A DNA stretch of 64,000 bases from Fomitopsis serialis (lineage: Eukaryota; Basidiomycota; Agaricomycetes; Polyporales; Fomitopsidaceae), in assembly GCF_022376445.1 (NCBI RefSeq), contig NW_025954963.1, positions 1,240,001 through 1,304,000 on the forward strand. The letters are read 5' to 3'. Both the position numbers and the translations under genes were made by a program. This document shows, in pieces, positions 46,509-58,449 of the stretch. The notes under the pieces were generated by a model. The model did not search any database, was not told where the DNA came from, and saw only the letters and a list, made by a program, of their open reading frames with translations. Numbering within the stretch: position 1 is the stretch's first letter; every line of letters begins with the position of its first letter.

Positions 46509-47084
46509 ATGCTCAAGTACATCTCGCCCGATGTGCGTCCCCCGCTTCGTGTTCGCGACTCCGCATTCTTACTGACGCACGCACAGGAGCTCGCTGCCCT
46601 GATGAAGAGCGACAAGGTGGCCGGCAGAGACTACTGCGTCGTCGACGTCCGCGACGACGACTGGTACGGCGGTAACATCAAGGGCTCGCAGAACTCGCCG
46701 TCGCATGGGTTCCTCAGCAAAGTGGGCGAGCTCGTGGCGCAGACAAAAGATGTCCCGACCGTCATTTTCCACTGCGCTCTCTCGCAAGTCCGGTACGTCT
46801 CCCTGTGCCGCTCATTTGTATCCCGTTACTCACTTCACCTTACAGAGGGCCCAAAGCCGCTAGGGTATGCCATGACACTTCATCCTCCATACCCATGTAA
46901 CACCATCCCTTCGCAGATCTACTCCGAGACGCGCGACCTCCTGCAAACCCAAGGCGCAGACAAGCCGCACGAGGTCCTCGTCCTCCGCGGCGGCTTCCAG
47001 GAATTCCAGGCCAAATACAAGACCGACCCCAAGCTTGTCGAGAACTGGAAGGACGAGGTCTGGGGGAGCGGGCTGCACTTCTAG
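46509..47084 (+). CDS. Cdc25/Acr2-like rhodanese-fold phosphatase
   Basis: 138 aa, exons 46509-46532, 46587-46792, 46846-46864, 46917-47084; phases agree. A single rhodanese fold: YISPDELAAL at the start, CVVDVRDDDWYGGNIKGS, then the active loop HCALSQVRGPKAAR (Cys71, Arg77; C-x5-R), and VLVLRGGFQEF. The C-x5-R loop indicates a Cdc25-type phosphatase or arsenate reductase rather than a sulfurtransferase, whose loop is shorter. Fission yeast Ibp1 and budding yeast Ych1/Acr2 are comparable small proteins. Exon 3 has only 19 bp and encodes GPKAAR, the part of the loop just after the catalytic Arg. Confidence 0.9.
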   Translation: MLKYISPDVRPPLRVRDSAFLLTHAQELAALMKSDKVAGRDYCVVDVRDDDWYGGNIKGSQNSPSHGFLSKVGELVAQTKDVPTVIFHCALSQVRYVSLCRSFVSRYSLHLTEGPKPLGYAMTLHPPYPCNTIPSQIYSETRDLLQTQGADKPHEVLVLRGGFQEFQAKYKTDPKLVENWKDEVWGSGLHF

Positions 47085-47474
47085 CATTCCCATCCACCCC
47101 CCATCTACCACCCACCCCGGGCTCGATGGCTTCTTGATTTCCATGATCTTCGGAACGTCGAATGTTGCTATGTGTATCGCTACGGATATTATCGCCATAA
47201 TCGTGCTGTATCGTTAGAGTAGGGAACGCGTCGCGTATATACACGGTCTGCGACACCCAACGCGCTGGACACCTCTCGGGCCTATCAGAGGATGCCCATT
47301 ATGGATACAACCGGCGGGCCTCCTTGAGGATGTATTTTAGGTAGAGTGGTGTATTAGTACCACCGAATACGAGAATCCTAGCTCCGGGAGGCGACGTACG
47401 TATCGCGGACAGACTCCGTGAACCCGTGCGTATGCGCAGCTTGGACTGCCTAGTACAGAGCAACCCATGGCCTC
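47085..47474. other. Convergent intergenic region
   Basis: 390 bp between the phosphatase (+) and COX20 (-). No gene seen. Confidence 0.45.
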
Positions 47475-48168
47475 TTACTTGCTCTGCTCATTGGACGATG
47501 ACGTCTCCTGTTGCTGCTTCGCGAATCGCCTCGGAATCTGCTCGACGACCTGCTGGATCCGCCTCCGCTCCTCGTCCCTCGACCTCCTACAGATCGTCCT
47601 GCACCCAATTCGAAGAAACTCAGCTCGACTTCCTACCGGAAGGCCCAGCACATAAAGCTGGGAACGGACGACGCACCATGTACCGAGCGTGACCGCCATG
47701 AACGTCCCCACCGCCCAATTCGACGCTACGAACGGACCTGCCGTCCCAGCGAAGGCGTCAGCTTCCCATTTCAGCATTCTCATCCCCGTAGTGTGTATTT
47801 GGAATCCCGGGCAAAGGTAAGGGCGTAGGAGAGAATCGCACCTGCACTGAGTCCGCGGATGACGCCTACGCCCGCGCCGCTCGCGATCCCGCTCAAGAGG
47901 CTGCTTCGCGCGCAGGGTATCTCCCCGATCTTCTGGAAGTCATCCCAGAAGGAGATCCTCTGCCTTGGCCGCACGCGCACGTCAGCATGCTGCCCTCATC
48001 CGTGGGAGAGGCCTGGTTGTGGGGGGGCAGGCAGGAGGGACGCACCGTGACGGCCTCCTTGACGTCGGTCCAGTAGCTCCCCGTCGTGTCTGTCTGGAAG
48101 GCGATCTTCTTCGGCGAGGATGAGGAGCTTGGGGTGCTGGAGGCGGGTTGTGAGTTCGGGTCGGCCAT
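47475..48168 (-). CDS. cox20: Cytochrome c oxidase assembly protein COX20
   Basis: Inner mitochondrial membrane chaperone for newly made Cox2. 141 aa, exons 48168-48046, 47959-47842, 47737-47677, 47598-47475; phases agree. The family core is present: WDDFQKIGEIPCARSSLLSG, then SGAGVGVIRGLSAG (first membrane helix), SNWAVGTFMAVTLGTW (second helix), and the basic tail RRSRDEERRRIQQVVEQIPR. The N-terminal 40 residues are Ser-rich and variable. Two predicted helices and the length agree with the family. Confidence 0.9.
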
Positions 48169-48552
48169 GGTGTCGTGAAGGTGCGCTGTGCTTCAGTCAA
48201 GCGTGAGGCGGAACGACTCCGGGCATGTGACGGTGACGCGTCGATCGGGTGTCACGCTCAGATCCGGATCTTAGCACCTCCCGCCACACGGACGAGTACT
48301 TACAGTAAGGCGAATGTCGTAAGAGGCACCATTAGATTCTGCAGCCTCAGCATGAGACCGTGCTGCTCAAGATACATCGAATGTACTCGGGAATCAACGG
48401 AATTGTCGCAACATTCGGACAATGATTGAGTGCTGTCGTGCACGAACTATCCACTGGTTTCAGCCAACTTGAGGCTCACACCAGACAAAATCCACAGGTA
48501 TCGCATCGGATTGACAGTAGTTACGACAGCACAACAACCATACATACACACC
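48169..48552. other. Intergenic region
   Basis: 384 bp between COX20's start and the stop of the secreted repeat protein gene, both minus strand. It serves as COX20 promoter and the other gene's 3' region. No gene seen. Confidence 0.45.
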
Positions 48553-49539
48553 TCAGTCAAGCTCATCATAGAAATCCATGCGCTCCCTGAGCTCGTCAAC
48601 GAACTCCCGCTTGGGGTGCACGCCCTGCATGGGGCGCTGCGCCTGGCTGAAGGAGTTGCCCGAGTGGACCTTGTGCTCGCCCTGCGGCTTGTGCTCGCTC
48701 TTCTCGGGGAAGACACCCAGCTCTCCCTTATCCTGCTGCGTCGGAGTGTTCGCAGGCTTCGGGTGGGAGTGGTGGTGGTGAGGGTGAGGTTGGGGCTCGG
48801 TCTCGTCGCGGACCCAGAACTCATCGTCGAATTCGCGGGCGTAGAGCTCCTCATTGACATCGCGAGCGAACAGGTCTTCGTCGTACTCCCGCGCGTAGAG
48901 GTCTTCGTCAAAGTCCCGCGCGAACATGTCTTCGTCAAAGTCACGCGCGTAAAGGTCCTCATCGAATTCACGCGCCATGAGGTCCTCCTCATAATCGCGG
49001 GCAACAAGGAAGTCCTCATCGTCAACCGAGCGCTCCTCAACGACCCCGGCGTCGTCCACGCTGCGGCCAAATATGGACATGAAGCTGTTCCCGAGTTCGC
49101 CCATGATGCCTTTGCCCCAGTTGATCTTGGGCTTGAAGGCCGGCTTCGCCGGGGCAGACGACTTCGCCGGCTTGGCGGGGGACGAGGTCTTCGTGGGCGC
49201 GGACGCGGAGGGTGTTTTGGCGGGGTCCGAGCCGGCATCATTGGACTTCGGAGCAGAGCTGGCGGGCTCCGCGGCGTGTGCGGATCCGGATCCGGAGGCG
49301 TCGCCGCCCTCGGGAGACTCGCCTGCGTCATCGCGAGTGTAGTAGTCTTCGAGGTATTCGCGCTCGTACACCTCTGGGTACACCTCTCGGACCATCAGGG
49401 AGTCATAGTCGCCGCTAGAGCGGATTTAAGGATTGGAAATGCATTTGAAGTCGAGAAGGACGTACCGGATTGGCGCAGCGAGCGCGGGCGCCGCAGAAGC
49501 AGCGACGAGCAGGACAGGGATAAGTGTAGGTGCACGCAT
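48553..49539 (-). CDS. Secreted acidic protein with 9-residue repeats
   Basis: 311 aa, exons 49539-49466 and 49414-48553, phase 2 junction. Signal peptide MRAPTLIPVLLVAASAAPALA. After REVYPEVYEREYLEDYYTRD comes a Ser/Ala/Lys/Pro-rich linker and INWGKGIMGELGNSFMSIFG. Residues about 161-227 are seven tandem 9-residue units of the form [YF]AR[DE][FY]DED[LM] (DNA 48808-49005). A His-rich stretch (PHPHHHHSHPK) and a charged end follow. The protein is strongly acidic. I know of no function; repetitive secreted proteins of this kind occur in mushrooms and may act at the cell surface. No dibasic Kex2 sites separate the repeats. Confidence 0.85.
48808..49005 (-). repeat. 27 bp in-frame coding repeat, about seven units
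   Basis: Tandem 27 bp units encode the acidic 9-residue repeats of the secreted protein. Units differ mainly at Asp/Glu, Phe/Tyr and Leu/Met positions, so selection seems to keep the physical pattern. Confidence 0.85.
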
Positions 49540-52500
49540 TTCAGGCGGTGTTAGCGTGGGCGGTTGTAGTCGTTAGGTTGCGAGGAGCGTAGGTCGTGAA
49601 CGAAGCGAATAAACGAGGCTACGTTCGCATTGCAACACTTCGTCAGCTTTCCGTTCAGCATGCAGAGTACGGACACTCACTAGCCAGTACCTCGGTGAGC
49701 TCAGAAGTGGAAGAAAGGGGGAGAGCTGGAGGACGCCAACGCATAGGCGAGTGTCTTATAGGACGGCATGTCCATCATGATGGCGGCGGTGCACGTTACA
49801 TACGGAGCGGCTGTGTCGCAATCGGATCACTGACTGCGTCGCTGTGGCCACTGCGTTTCACGGTCTCGAAGCTGTCATCAACGGTCTCTGCAGGCATAGC
49901 GGCCTCGCCAAGTAGCGGGCGGGCTTTGCGTTGTCGCATAAGTGGAAGCAGCGCATTACTCGTTCGGGAATAGAACGCGACGTCCTCACAAGCCGGCGGC
50001 CCGGGAAGCGCTGATCGACGCCACGTTCCTTCGGCGCTTGGTGTTGACTACCGCGCATGGAGCGCGTTCATGTCAAACCACATATTGCGCCCGCTGCTGA
50101 CAATTCAGTAAAGGAAGGCGGTAAAGAACAGCGCACAAGCCTCATGGTTGTATACGAGTTGAAGGTAGACTCATTACGTCGAAATGACATGTTGCATGAG
50201 GTCCTGGATGCTAGGGTCGGTCAGGCGGATGGTCAGGTTCACCTCCGTCTGGGACTTCGGGCAGGAATTGGCGGTGTAGCCATTTGATCTACTCGGAGGC
50301 AAGCGCATGGATAGAGACTACCCTGTCGCTGTTGGTCGACACGCGGCCTTTCAAGCTCGAGCCTCAGTTTCGACTGTCATGCCGGCGGGGGGTCGCGACT
50401 TTCGTCGAGGCGAGTTGGATCTACATTGGAAATAAACTTACACGGGGATCCGCTGGGCAGGAAGAAGTGCACGTGAACGTTTGAACCTTGGTTGAACGGG
50501 ACTAGCTAAGCTTAAGCAGTTTGAACAGTTGACCACGCCGGCACTGCCATGATCGCCGGTGGAAGGGCTTGACATGGAGGTGACTGACCATGAATGCAGC
50601 CTGCGCCGTTTCAGATACAGATGTAGCTCACCGCAAAATGTCTGATAGCAGTCCGCCTGCGCGCCCAGGAGTGGTGAATCGACAAGAGTCAGGTTCACGA
50701 TGAGCCCTTCCACGACCTATGAAAGATAACCGTAGATTTATGACATGCAGGGCTGCGACACGCACAATTACGGAAGACTTGCAGAATGAACGTTGTAGCG
50801 GCGTACGTTGCTAGTCTCTGTGTCTCTGTTCGATGGAGCCTGACACGGCGACAAGCGAGGACATGGTAGTCGCTGAGTCACCCTCGGATGTGTGGGCGTT
50901 CATGGCCTGGAAGTTGCGAATGCTCCTAGATGCTCCATAGGTGAAGACAAAATCATGCTATGGCAACCAGAGGCGTCGCCGCCGGTTCGTGGGTACCGCC
51001 ATCTTGCCACGACGGAGTCGGGGCCACCAATCACGAGCGCACCTTCACTAAAGTATCCTCTTCCGCTCGGCGAATCGTGCGGCGTGCAATAAAGTATGGT
51101 GCATGTGGACGCATAACCAGCGTATAACGCCCCAATTGATGTCTCGGGATGAAGTTGCATCAACCACAACGGGGAGTGGTCCGCCCTCGTCTGGCTTCCC
51201 AAGCCGTGGCGGCTGTTAGTAGTAAGCAGGAGCGCGAGATGCAATCTTGGTGTCGCTGAGAACACAGAGTACTTAGTGCCTGATTTACGATCGAAGAACG
51301 CGCTCGGAGGCTTTTCATACTCTTGTACTTGGAGACGTCTGATGGTTCACGGCATGAGATTGCCACGCCAAGCGTTGGCGCATTCAGCGCGGGAAGAGAC
51401 GAAATTGGCGAATGACAAGTGTAGTACTTACTATGTACAAGCGTACTGTGCGGGCCATTATATCGTCCCCTTCTCAGGGAAACGTATTGAGTGAGCGGAT
51501 TGTTGCCTTCGTGTATTACCTGTGGTTTTCATGCCCGCATAAGCCTGCCACGTCAGATATGCCGGGCATAAATTAGCGACGACGTCGGTGGTTGAGTAGC
51601 GATTTGATCTGGACCTGGGCTTCCCGAGCGTTCAATGAAAGTGGTAGTTTCTGATGCTTTGATGTAGAACGCACCTGGATCAGCCTATGTTGCCATGTTG
51701 GCCGGGAACTAAAAACGCGGGTAGCAGGTAGATCTCGCGTACCGCGCTCGAGGTCGAGAACGATTCGCGATCGGACTCTAGTACTTACTGTACTGTAAAG
51801 ACAGTTGCGTTGGCTTCTGTGAAGGAGGCCTCCCGGCAGGCTCGGCGCGCTACGGCGCAGATAGAGCGCAGAGCGCAGACTGCTCCTCGGCATTGGCATT
51901 GACGTTGCCGAAGCTCTCGTTCACTTATCATATGCGACCTGAGGCAGGCTGAACCCTCAAACGCAGTGGGAATGCTGCCGATGATATCAGCCGTTCGTCA
52001 GGCATGAGCAGATCAAGAGCAGATTGTACTTCATGCTCCAACATGACTGAAAGGTTGACGTCGAGCCGCACGCAAGACTGCGGCCGTGGCGATGGTGGTG
52101 AGCAGGACACCGACCGACGGGCCTGGATGGCGAACACAGCACCTGCCTCATTTAGGCAAGGTGGCGTTGTGGACGATCGGGCTGGAGCGGATCCGGGGCC
52201 GGCGTGGGAACTCCGAGACCGGTCTGGAGGTTTCCAGCGCTTCCCGGCTTGAGCCCGCGTCGTCCACGTTCTCGTCGTCGACTTTCCGTCGGACATCCTC
52301 CGCGTCTTCCCCCCTCCGGCATGACCTCCTCATATATGTCCTGGCTGTCCACCTGCCATTTTCAGGGCATGGAGAGCCTCGGGAAGTGGCTGCGCTAGTC
52401 TGTGGACCGGCTGTTTGGTGGGAAGAGGAACGGAGGGGAATGTTTAGCCGGAAAGCTGGAATAATGAAGGGCCAAATTCCAACCCGCTCCAGGGGTCGGC

Positions 52501-54019
52501 GATGCGCACGTCGGTGCCGGTACCGGCAGCTGTTGTGTAAGTTACCCGCGCTCTGCTGGAGCTGGGCGGCACTGAGTACCTGATCGCGCTCTGGTCGGTT
52601 CGTTATGCCCGGACGTCTGGTCTGGTGACGCTAAGTCCGCTCGGGCGGGTGCTGAAGCCAGAGGGCCGCGTTGCGTCGGGCGTTGCAGCCGCGTTGCAGC
52701 TGTCGGTCGGCGTCGGGCGGGATCTTCATCGCAGCGCGCACAAACTACGCCCGTTCGGTAACTCGGGCACACACGCATACGTTCTTACGAAGGTCGACCA
52801 CTCGGCTTCTCCATATCCGACGCTTACTTAGCTCGCCATGGCGGGATTGGTCACTTCTCGACCCCCGTTCAGAGGCTAACTCTATTCATTCGTTTAGGTA
52901 GGACGTTGTACCCATGCAGAATGACCGTCCAAAATGGATCATGAGCCATCCCGCTAGTCTGCAGGTGACCATGGTGCCCCGCGGGGTCGGTCGTTCCCCA
53001 CACCCGGCTCCGTGTTTACACAGCCTGCACAGGGGTGAACTGTCAGTTGAGGCTGCTCACCAGGGAGAAAGGAGGCGCGAAGTGTCGGGCGGTGCGGTCG
53101 CGTGAAGGTCGACAAACCGGCTCATATGGTGCCGATTAGAACCCGGACCCGAGGCCAGGGCGGATCAGGGCCATATATGGACATGTCGCGCTCAGCGTGC
53201 CTTGCGTGCGGCTCGGGCAAGAAGGCAGATAACCGATCGCGCACAGGCCACCCACGACGTCCGGCGTCGGATTGGCTGTGCGGACCGGAACCGTCCAGCT
53301 TCAGGAAGGCTCGCGCGGCTGGAGCGTGCCAGCGTGGACGCTTGCCGGCTATGATTATGGTCTGCAACGGAGACTAGCCAGCATGCTGCGCACACCACAG
53401 CCCGTGTGGCTGGTGTTGCGTAAGACCGCATGACTGAGCCGAACCCGTCCGACTTGCCGCGAATTTATGTCATTTTGCGTCAGATGAGTCTGGCCTACGG
53501 GATTGCTAGAATCTGATGAGGTGAGGTCTCAGCAGGTGTGTGTTTATCCAGAGACATGCGTCGAATACGTATGCAGGATCGGGGACTTTGCAATGCCCCG
53601 CTCTGGGGGCGGGGGTGATAAGCGGGGGAGGGACCAGAGTCTGGCGGCACCGCAAGCAGAGTGCAGTGTGGCCCGCAGTGATCGAACCAGAACGGGTAAT
53701 GGACTTATCCAGAAGGAGTAGAAGATCTCCACTACGCCCAGTCGATCAGGTCGACCTCCTATGCGTTTAATCATGGGGCCTGCCGCCAGGCGCTCGGCTT
53801 CTATCGCACCCCCTCCCCATATATGACGGGCCAGCTCAGTCGCTGTGGAGCCGACCGACGTTAACTCTCCTCCGGGGCGCTGCTCATAACTGGCTCGGTT
53901 TCGTCTCTGACCGCCCACTTTCCTTACCTCCTGTACGATTACTGCTCCCCCCCAGGCCCCGCTACATTCTCGACCCTCTACGACTCTCCCCTCCTCGCAC
54001 CGTCCAGTGATCCTACGTG
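49540..54019. other. 4.5 kb region without a recognised gene
   Basis: I find no supported coding sequence. Open frames are short, lack codon consistency and match no family. Possible content: promoters of the flanking genes (secreted repeat gene at left, aquaporin at right), decayed transposon DNA or non-coding RNA. It is less GC-biased than the creA upstream region. Confidence 0.45.
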
Positions 54020-55394
54020 ATGTCTAAAGAAAGCAACTTCCAGAACATCGAGACCGAGCCCAGCCCAGCTCACCGTCGCCCCTATAAAGCCTCGACGGGC
54101 TCCGCTGAGCATGTTGAACACCACAAGTCCATGTCCAGTACAGTGTCTGGCTCTACCGTCGAAGGCGACGAGCTCTCTGTCCACTACACCCGATACCCCA
54201 ACCGATGGTCGAAGATTCGGTACGTCGTCGCACCGCTCTAACTGCGTCGTTTCTGACGACTTCCGTCCAGAGAGGTTCTCCGCGAACCCATGGCCGAGTT
54301 CTTCGGCGTCATGATTCTGGTTATTTTCGGAGCGGGCGTCGACTGCCAGGTGACGCTCTCCGGCAACACAGGCGTCGCGCCTTCGCCGAAAGGGGTACGT
54401 CCCCCTCACTGATACTGCACCCCCGCAGTGTCTGACGTTGCACTCCAGAGCTACTTGTCTATCAGCTTCGGCTGGGCTATCGGTGCGTCACTTTCACCGG
54501 ATCCGGCCCGAGTTCCGCCTGTCTCGGCTGACGCTTGTGCTTTCCTCCATTGCAGGTACCGCCCTCGGTGTATGGTTTTCCGGTGGGATATCCGGTGGGC
54601 ACATCAATCCCGCCGTGACGATTGCAATGGCGACATTCCGCGACTTCCCCTGGCGCAAGGTGCCCGCGTACATTTTTGCCCAGGTCATGGGCGGTGTTGT
54701 CGGTGGCGGCATCGTCTATGCCAATTACTTCCATGCCATCGATATTTTCGAGGGTGGCCGAGGTATCAGGACGGTTCCTGGCACAGCAGGCTTGTTCTCG
54801 ACCTATGCGGTGAGCTTGTTCGACCGGAAGCCTTGTCGTAATAAATTCTAATGCTGTGTTTCTGTAGCTGGACTACATGACGTCCGTCTCGTGCTTCTTC
54901 GACGAGATTGTCGGCACGGCGGTTTTGCTTCTGGTCGTCTGCGCGTTCGGCGACAGCAACAACGGCCCCCCGCCGCCTGGTCTCGTCCCCGTCGCTCTGT
55001 TCATCACTGTGCTCGGCATTGGCGCATCCCTCGGCATGCAGACGGGCTACGCGATTAACCCCGCGCGTGATCTCGGTCCCCGTCTGTTCACCGCCATGGC
55101 TGGTTACGGAAAGGAGGTCTTCACCTACCGCAACCAGTACTGGCTCTGGTGCCCTGTTATTGCCCCGATCATCGGTGCCCTCAGTACGTGTTTGACCCCA
55201 CTGAGTATCCCACACCGGAGCGCTGACATTTATCTTGCTTAGTCGGCACCCTCCTTTACGACGCTTTCATTTTCAACGGCGCTGAATCTATCCTCAACCG
55301 ACCCAGCGCGACCGCCCGTGCACATCACGAGCGTGCGCGTAACACCGAACGGCAAAAACCCATCGCGGGTGCCGCGGGCCCCGACATGTGCTAG
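54020..55394 (+). CDS. Aquaglyceroporin (MIP family)
   Basis: Membrane channel for glycerol and perhaps water. 359 aa, exons 54020-54219, 54271-54394, 54449-54482, 54556-54809, 54868-55183, 55243-55394; phases agree. The N-terminal about 65 residues are polar. The first pore motif is [10 protein letters not shown] (Asn137) and the second [13 protein letters not shown] (Asn268); Asp right after NPAR marks the glycerol-conducting GlpF/Fps1 subgroup. Membrane helices include [44 protein letters not shown] and [19 protein letters not shown]. Exon 3 is only 34 bp. Start: the ATG at 54020; the triplet before it in frame is GTG. Confidence 0.95.
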
Positions 55395-56230
55395 TGCGCA
55401 TGTCCTCGCCCGACCGCCCCTTTCCACACCACCTCTCACGGCGCGCCGCCCGCGCAAGCTGACTTGCCCGGGCCCACGCCGCATCCCCCCTCATACCTCC
55501 CGCGTGCCGTGTACGATGTGTCCGAGCGTGACGAATTACTTACGATTACGTTCCCTCCTGGGTATTGGCTAGTGTATCATCATCGTCTTTTGGGTTCTCT
55601 GTGTGCGCGCGCGCGAGCGCCCCCCTCGTCTCTCTGTCGTGTCTGGGCTTTTGTGCTTCGAAGTGGACTTCCCAAAATACATTCTTTTCTTGCGTCGTAT
55701 GCGCGCGGCGTCGCGATCGCATGGTGGGGTGGCTAGACGGGCATGCGAGAGAGTACCTCGTGGTTGGTCTCGTACCCATCCGTCTGGACGCACCCCACCA
55801 CCGCTTCACCTCGTGGTGCGCGATTCTTACCGAGAGTTAGTGCGTTTGTATCGTAGCGATCCGTCAGTGCAATAATATATCCTCCCCTCTTATAAGTCAC
55901 CGAGGAGCCGTAGTTGCGACTATATCATGGAGCGCATGTCATACCTTAGCCTGTCACACCAAAGAAGGCATAGGCCGCATCATCAGCGAATTACGATATG
56001 TAACGTGCGACGGGTTGAGCGAGAGCGTGAGGTCGGTCCTAAACCGTCCTGTAGCACCAATGAAAGCATTCAACAAACGGTGCACAGATTTAGAACAGGT
56101 ACATTAGTGAACGATCGTGAGAGACACTTGTCATCTTTTTATGTCGAGAAAGACAGCAGAGGCTCCATAACGTTAGATTAGAATATGTAGGTACACGGCT
56201 TGGAAATAAGGATTTACAGTCATGACACAG
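55395..56230. other. Convergent intergenic region
   Basis: 836 bp between aquaporin (+) and F-box copy 3 (-). No gene seen; T-rich stretches fit 3' UTRs. Confidence 0.45.
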
Positions 56231-57526
56231 TCAGCGACACTCAACGATGCTGATGTTCGACCGGATTGTGTGAGATTCAGGCCGCTCAGTAAGTAAATGT
56301 AATCCCCTGAAGTGGTGACTGTCCGAGTCTCGAAAATATAATTGTAGACGCTTACGATGAGCATAAAGACCTGGGAACCGCTCCGACAGGCTGGCTTCCA
56401 GTGCCGTTCGAGTCTTATGAGCCATCGTTAACGAGATTCGTTGTTGGTAAAGGAAAATGGTGACACTGGGTAGGTCATCCAGAACGCGGGAGAGTTCATG
56501 ACCGACAAAATCCCCTGGATCGATCCACGCACTCCCGGTTGTGGCACTAGTTGGTAGAACAGAAGGGATTTGTAACATGACGTGCGCCAGAGAAGTATGC
56601 GAGGAATTGATTTGTGTAAGGGCGGATGCCAGGTGATCAGCCCACCCATGACGGAAGGGTCCGCCGCCTTTCACCAAGATGATTAGACTCACGAGACGCA
56701 TATTCTGCGAGAAGTCGAGCATATTGCGCAGAACGTGTACGGGAGCCGGTGGGATGCGCATATATAGGGTCTCTAGAGCGGTACTCGCTCCATGCAGGAT
56801 GGTGGGGAGGACCCCCCTAAGGTCGATTGCTTCGAACACGAGATGCCGTAGGCATGGCAGAGAGAGCAGTTGTAATGGTCGTTCTATTGGATGGTGATCC
56901 ACGTCTTCGTCGTATGTGATAGCGTCATGCACCGAAAGGTTGCAAGACGAGGGAAGCAACTCAGTACTTGCACAACCGACATCGCCGTCAAGCTGTCGTA
57001 CGACAACCCGAGCTCGATTACGTTTGGTAGGTAGGGCCGCCCAGACTCCGGAATGGACTGCACGAGTTGAATGTCTGGCACCTCCTTCTGATCGTCCGTC
57101 GTACGTTCCAATTTCAGGGTCTTCATATTCGTGAAGATTGATAACCAAGAAAGCTCGGGAGAGGGAGATCGACACATAGCGACTGAACTAGTCCAGCGAG
57201 GTCCGGCGCTTCATGGAGGTATGACCGCAGTCTATCCAGGATCGGTGGGTTGCAAACGCGAACCACCCGCCAGATGAGTCCGCGAGCAGTTCGTCGCCAT
57301 GCTCGGCACGTCAGGACGCAAGCCTTCAACGCCTGGTGATCATCGTGCAGATGATCGATCACACCATCCCACATCTCTTGAGGAAGTAATGAAAGCACCG
57401 TCTCGGCTGTACAAGATACGAGTTTAGTCCATGCGCCCGCGTGTTGATGCTCAATGCACGATGCAATGTTTGGTACCTACCGTGCAAGCCCTCTCGAGAA
57501 ACTGCTGGATCCGAGGTTCCTGACAT
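56231..57526 (-). pseudogene. F-box protein copy 3, two frameshifts
   Basis: Exon 1 57526-57481 (MSGTSDPAVSREGLH), exon 2 from 57406 with LSLLPQEMWDGVIDHLHDD and LKACVLTCRAWRRTAR. The same solenoid segments as copies 1 and 2 are present (ELSWLSIFTNMKTLKL, VLSCFPRLATF, LPCLRHLVF, NMLDFSQNMRLVSLII, GHELSRVLDDLPSVTIFL) but in three frames. One base is missing at the C run on minus (GGG, 57157-57159) and one near 56920-56940. If both are assembly errors the gene is intact, with about 410 codons. Otherwise the product stops soon after the F-box. Confidence 0.75.
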
Positions 57527-58449
57527 CGAGGATCCCTGGAGACCATGTGTCAGCTGAACGGGTCTCACTGGACCAGCCAAAGTGGAATAAGTACCCAGTG
57601 AAAAGCAGTAACTCTTGGTCTGAGCGTGCAGTACGTGCGCGCGGTTCAAATCTCAATGGCTCCCCGTCCCTTCGCGGCTTCAAAACTGGGATGGCCGCGT
57701 AGTTGTCCTGCCAGTGGAAAGCTTACATGTCAAGGTTAGTAGGAACATACAAAAAGCGATGATAGCGAGGCACTTACCGTCGCTTCAACCTTGGACTGCA
57801 AGGAAGTTCAGAATGAGCGTCACTGCAATTCGCCCCGTCGATGAGTCGTTGGTTGCTATTTGATCTGTGTGGCGCAATGTGGCTACAGTGTTTGGGCGCT
57901 TCCATCCGCGTCCGCGCTCGATTGCGACAGTGTTTAGGCAAGTATTGGGCCACTTCAACGCGTTTGTGCTTTTACGACCCGCCGAGCACCACACGATACA
58001 TCAGAGTATTTTCATGAATCAGTTTCATTGAAACTATACTTACAGGGATGGCACATTAATGATACAACACAATCACGCATGCGGTACAGTCTATAGGCTG
58101 TGGGAGGGAAAGTCTGCCAGTCGGGAAATACAGTGTTTCAGAAGTCATGTAGCGGGATCCAGTAGAGCGACTAAATTCAACATGTATGACCGTGATCATT
58201 CGCGGACGAGCCTTTTGAGAACGTGGTGTCGCCCCGCAGAGGCTTCAAGCTCAAGCCATGAGTAACGATGTCAAGGGTCGAACAATGGGACCTTCTGGAC
58301 GTGGCCGAACCCGGTGGCAGGCTGGAGGAGATGGTCGTGCATGCTGAAGTAAAGGGCGCTAGCTGTTGGCACAATGCCCGTAATTCGGGACTCGAGCCAT
58401 GGGTAATTATCGAACCGTGACATGGACACAGAGTTAGAAAGCGTCCACG
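57527..58449. other. Intergenic region between F-box copies 3 and 4
   Basis: About 920 bp. No gene seen apart from the decayed 3' end of copy 4 at its right side. Confidence 0.4.

Noticed and set aside
45392..46675. 427-codon plus-strand frame
   Set aside because: Runs antisense to VDAC, through the shared promoter and into another frame of the phosphatase exon.
57635..57660. Second tRNA-like B box (GGTTCAAATC)
   Set aside because: Upstream sequence does not fold into a cloverleaf; no plausible anticodon loop.
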